From contig JAXGXY010000001.1 of assembly GCA_040772545.1 (NCBI GenBank), positions 930,001 through 994,000 on the forward strand: 64,000 bases of DNA. The letters run 5' to 3'. Position 1 is the first letter of the stretch. Every line of letters starts with the position of its first letter. This document shows, piece by piece, positions 59,805 through 64,000 of the stretch. The translations under genes were made by a program, and so were the position numbers. This DNA is from UBA1431 sp002329665 (GTDB lineage: Bacteria > Bacillota > Clostridia > Christensenellales > UBA1431). The notes below the pieces were generated by a model that was not told the origin of the DNA, made no database searches, and saw only the letters and a list, made by a program, of their open reading frames with translations.

Positions 59805-60233
59805 ATGGCGATGAACGAGAACCCGCGCTCGGAGAAGAAAAACCTGGCAACGACCTTTTTCCAGGCCGCGAAATTCGGGATAGTGGGCATACTCAACACG
59901 GCGGTCGACTTCGTCGTGTTCCTGTTGCTCACGCGCGCCGCCGGTTTCGCTCCCGAGCTGGCGAAGGTGTTCTCCTACAGCGCGGGCGTCGTGAACAGCT
60001 ATGTCTTCAACAGCAGGTGGACGTTTAAAAAGGAGTCGAAAGAGAGCCTGAACCAGAAACTGCGGTTTCTCGCCGTCAGCCTGGCGGGCTGTGCGGTGGG
60101 GACCGGCATTGTGAAGCTCTGCGTGGACGTCTTCGGCTGGGTGGACTGGCTCTCCAACGCCGCGTCGATATTGGTGACGGTCGGTTTCAATTTCCTGGGG
60201 AGCAAGCTGTTCGTTTTCAGGGAAAAACGCTAG
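59805..60233 (+). CDS. GtrA family membrane protein
   Basis: A 142-aa protein with four predicted helices: FGIVGILNTAVDFVVFLLLT, ELAKVFSYSAGVVNSYVFN, FLAVSLAGCAVGTGIV, and AASILVTVGFNFLGSKLF. GtrA proteins are thought to flip or assist polyprenyl-phosphate-linked sugars across the membrane. 13 bases after the double glycosyltransferase, so it probably supplies that enzyme with lipid-linked sugar. A polyprenyl-phosphate sugar synthase is not in the window. Confidence 0.9.
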   Translation: MAMNENPRSEKKNLATTFFQAAKFGIVGILNTAVDFVVFLLLTRAAGFAPELAKVFSYSAGVVNSYVFNSRWTFKKESKESLNQKLRFLAVSLAGCAVGTGIVKLCVDVFGWVDWLSNAASILVTVGFNFLGSKLFVFREKR

Positions 60234-60252
60234 GGATGGGAGCGTGTGGGGG

Positions 60253-61785
<1,533 letters not shown>

Positions 61786-61797
61786 GGGGGCGGGCCC

Positions 61798-62895
61798 ATG
61801 GAACACACGGAACAGGACAGGCTATGGATATGGCTGGGCAGCGTCGAGGGGATCGGCGCGCAGAGCTTCTACACGCTGATCGCGGCCTTCGGGGACGCGG
61901 GCGAGGTATACCGCGCCAAAGAGGACGACCCGCGCCTTAGTAAGCTCTCCGCGGCCGTGCGCGCCCGGCTGAAAAAGGCTCAGACCGGGGCATATATGGA
62001 GGCCCTCTTCGGAAGGCTTGAGAAAAAGGGCATCAAGGCCGTTTCCCGCCTGCACCCCGACTACCCGCCGCCGCTGCAGGACATCTTCCTGCCGCCGCCC
62101 GCGCTCTACGTCCGCGGCAGACTGCCCGTCCCGCTGGAACGCGCCGTGGCCGTGGTCGGCAGCCGCAGGGCGACGCGTTACGGCCTGGAGGCCGCGTTCA
62201 CGATAGGCAGGGACCTCGCGCTTATGGGGATCACCGTCGTATCGGGCCTCGCGCGCGGTATCGACGCGCGCGCGCACGAAGGCGCACTGGAAGCGGGGGG
62301 GCCGGTCGCCGGAGTGCTCGGCTGCGGCGTGGACGTAGCGTATCCGAAAGAGAACGCGAGGCTCTGCGACAGGGTGGCCGAATGCGGCAGCCTGCTCTCG
62401 GAATACGCTTTGGGAACGCGCCCGCTGCCCGGGAACTTCCCGATGCGCAACCGCATCATGAGCGGGCTGTGCAGGGCGGCCGTGGTCGTGGAGGCCGGGG
62501 CAAAGAGCGGGGCGCTGATCACGGCGGACCACGCGCTCGCGCAGGGGCGCGACGTGTACGCCGTGCCCGGGAGCATCTTCTCTCCCGCCTGCGAAGGGAG
62601 CAACCGCCTGCTCTCCGACGGCGCGGCGCCGCTTCTGAAAGCGGAGGACATCGCCCTGGCGTACGGTTGGGGGCGGCAGGGGAAAAAAGCGCCGCAAAAA
62701 GCCGTTTCAGTCCCGGACGACCCGCTCCAGCAGAGGATCGCAGCGCGGCTTTCATCCGGCCCGGCGTCCTTTGACGAACTGGCCGACGCGCTCGGGATGG
62801 AGGCGGGAAAATTAAATTCCGTCTTGACAATCATGGAATTAAGCGGAATAATAATTCAATTATCAGGCAGAATGTTTTCACTGCCGGAGGCATAA
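61798..62895 (+). CDS. dprA: DNA processing protein DprA
   Basis: A 365-aa RecA loader for incoming single-stranded DNA. An N-terminal helical region is followed by the Rossmann core (GSRRATRYG, SGLARGIDARAHEGAL, GCGVDVAYPKEN, FPMRNRIMSGL, AGAKSGALITADHA). A winged-helix C-terminus (SSGPASFDELADALG to LSGIIIQLSGRMFSL) completes it. GGGGG before ATG. Its last bases hold the topA promoter. Confidence 0.96.
   Translation: MEHTEQDRLWIWLGSVEGIGAQSFYTLIAAFGDAGEVYRAKEDDPRLSKLSAAVRARLKKAQTGAYMEALFGRLEKKGIKAVSRLHPDYPPPLQDIFLPPPALYVRGRLPVPLERAVAVVGSRRATRYGLEAAFTIGRDLALMGITVVSGLARGIDARAHEGALEAGGPVAGVLGCGVDVAYPKENARLCDRVAECGSLLSEYALGTRPLPGNFPMRNRIMSGLCRAAVVVEAGAKSGALITADHALAQGRDVYAVPGSIFSPACEGSNRLLSDGAAPLLKAEDIALAYGWGRQGKKAPQKAVSVPDDPLQQRIAARLSSGPASFDELADALGMEAGKLNSVLTIMELSGIIIQLSGRMFSLPEA
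62824..62852 (+). promoter_or_regulatory. Sigma-A promoter of topA inside dprA
   Basis: Perfect TTGACA (62824-62829), 17-base spacer, AATAAT (62847-62852), in an AT-rich tract within the last 25 codons of dprA. The topA ATG is 63 bases past the -10. Confidence 0.6.
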
Positions 62896-62915
62896 ACAAA
62901 CAGTTGGAGGAGAAA

Positions 62916-64000
62916 ATGGCCGACAAGCTCGTCATCGTAGAATCACCCGCGAAAGCCGACACCATCGTGAAACTGCTCGGATCGAAGGAATACAAGGTCG
63001 TCGCGTCCAACGGGCACGTCCGCGACCTGCCCAAAAGCCAGTTGGGCGTGGACACGGAAAACGACTTCGCGCCCAAATACATAACGATCCGCGGTCGCGG
63101 CGACATCATCAGGAAGATCACGAAGGACGCGAAAAACGCGAACGACATCCTGCTGGCCACCGACCCCGACCGCGAGGGCGAGGCGATCTCGTGGCATCTT
63201 TCGAAGATACTCAAACTCGATGAGGGCAAGCCCTGCCGCATCGAGTTCAACGAGATCACCGGCGACGCCGTGAAGCGCGCGATCGCGCACCCGAGGACCA
63301 TCAACACGGACCTTGTCAACGCGCAGCAGGCCCGTCGCATACTGGACCGTCTGGTGGGGTACAAGATCAGCCCGCTATTGTGGTCCAAGGTGAGAAAAGG
63401 CCTGAGCGCGGGTCGGGTGCAGTCCGTGGCCACGCGCATCATCGTGGACCGCGAAAATGAGATACGGGATTTCGTTCCGAAGGAAAGCTGGTCCGTAACG
63501 GCCAGGCTCACGCATCCGCCGCAGAAGAAGGTGTTCGATGCAAAGCTGGTCGGCGACGGGAAGGGGAAGCTGGAACTCAGGGACAAGGCGCAGGCGGACG
63601 CCGTGCTCGAAGCTCTGGAAGGCGCCGCCTATACCGTCGCCAACGTGAAGACCGGCGAAAAGCTCAGGAAAGCGGCGCCGCCCTTCACCACCAGCCAGCT
63701 CCAGCAGGAGGCTTCCAGAAAGCTCGGGTTCACGACCAAGCGCACGATGCTGGTGGCGCAGCAGCTGTACGAAGGCGTAGACATCAAAGGCGGCGCGGCC
63801 GGCCTGATCACCTACATCCGCACCGACTCGGTGCGCATCTCCAGCGAAGCGCAGAAGGCCGCGCGCAAATTTATCTTAAAGCACCACGGCAAGGAGTACG
63901 TACCGGCCAGGCCCAACGTCTACCGCAGCAAGAAGAACGCGCAGGACGCCCACGAAGCGATCCGCCCGACGTCCGTGGAACGCACGCCGCAGAGCATCAG
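62916..64000 (+). CDS. topA: DNA topoisomerase I (3' end cut by window)
   Basis: 361 codons are visible and the frame is open to the last base. The Toprim domain starts ADKLVIVESPAKADTI, with ATDPDREGEAISWHL for metal binding. QARRILDRLVGYKISPLLW and GLSAGRVQSVA follow. The nucleophile is Tyr300 in ITYIRTDSVRIS. It relaxes negative supercoils. GGAGGAG before the ATG. The dprA-topA order is standard in Firmicutes. Zinc-ribbon C-terminus not visible. Confidence 0.97.
   Translation, partial: MADKLVIVESPAKADTIVKLLGSKEYKVVASNGHVRDLPKSQLGVDTENDFAPKYITIRGRGDIIRKITKDAKNANDILLATDPDREGEAISWHLSKILKLDEGKPCRIEFNEITGDAVKRAIAHPRTINTDLVNAQQARRILDRLVGYKISPLLWSKVRKGLSAGRVQSVATRIIVDRENEIRDFVPKESWSVTARLTHPPQKKVFDAKLVGDGKGKLELRDKAQADAVLEALEGAAYTVANVKTGEKLRKAAPPFTTSQLQQEASRKLGFTTKRTMLVAQQLYEGVDIKGGAAGLITYIRTDSVRISSEAQKAARKFILKHHGKEYVPARPNVYRSKKNAQDAHEAIRPTSVERTPQSI

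Overview
The window is a GC-rich, gene-dense chromosomal segment of a Clostridia-type bacterium. It carries about 67 protein genes, no rRNA or tRNA gene, no phage or transposase gene and no CRISPR array. The assignment rests on gene content and order: ylbJ/spoVV, ylbK and ylbM(tmcAL) followed by yceD-rpmF; yebC next to a bofC-like gene; ruvC-ruvA-ruvB-queA-tgt-yajC; a SCIFF peptide with its radical SAM maturase beside secDF; recJ-rsh-dtd; a T-box before hisS-aspS; ireB-ruvX-DUF1292; and ylxM-ffh-rpsP-khpA-rimM-trmD-rplS. spoVV and the BofC-like protein point to a spore-forming lineage. Pta-AckA indicates acetate formation with ATP gain. The species cannot be named from this sequence.

Layout. 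1-5.7 kb: end of ftsY, a small helical unknown, an acyl-ACP thioesterase, mntP, a HAD phosphatase, spoVV and a patatin-like esterase. 5.8-14.6 kb: tmcAL, pta-ackA, yceD-rpmF, a 0.8-kb repeat-filled gap, plsX-acpP-rnc, yebC and the bofC-like gene. 14.6-20.9 kb: proA, two related short-chain dehydrogenases, a DUF4180 gene and argGH on the minus strand. 20.9-30.4 kb: ruvCAB, queA, tgt and yajC, then a hairpin-rich gap, a TIGR04086-type membrane protein, scfA-scfB and secDF. 30.5-42.7 kb: recJ, rsh, dtd, an MBL hydrolase, hemZ, T-box-hisS-aspS, tcdA, an RseC-like protein and trxA. 42.8-49.9 kb: glyA, iscR-iscS-iscU, a PRC-barrel protein, a 54-aa membrane peptide, an AI-2E-type transporter, ireB, ruvX and DUF1292. 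50.1-64 kb: the SRP/ribosome-maturation cluster, rbgA, rnhB, yraN, a 1282-aa double GT-C glycosyltransferase with gtrA, comM, dprA and the start of topA.

Most genes serve housekeeping tasks: translation and tRNA modification, recombination, protein export, Fe-S assembly and lipid precursor synthesis. Twelve well-formed sigma-A-type promoters can be read directly. Three of them place their -35 hexamer on the stop codon of the previous gene, and argG and ruvC share an almost symmetric divergent promoter.

The least explained signals are: (i) a hairpin with the invariant core CGCACATGTCG found just after the terminators of three genes; (ii) a long intergenic repeat family before plsX, with a degenerate inverted copy before ruvX; (iii) the double GT-C fusion with soluble domains placed in front of each catalytic half; and (iv) a pair of 15-bp repeats before iscR that look like an operator. 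No clearly new multi-gene system was found.
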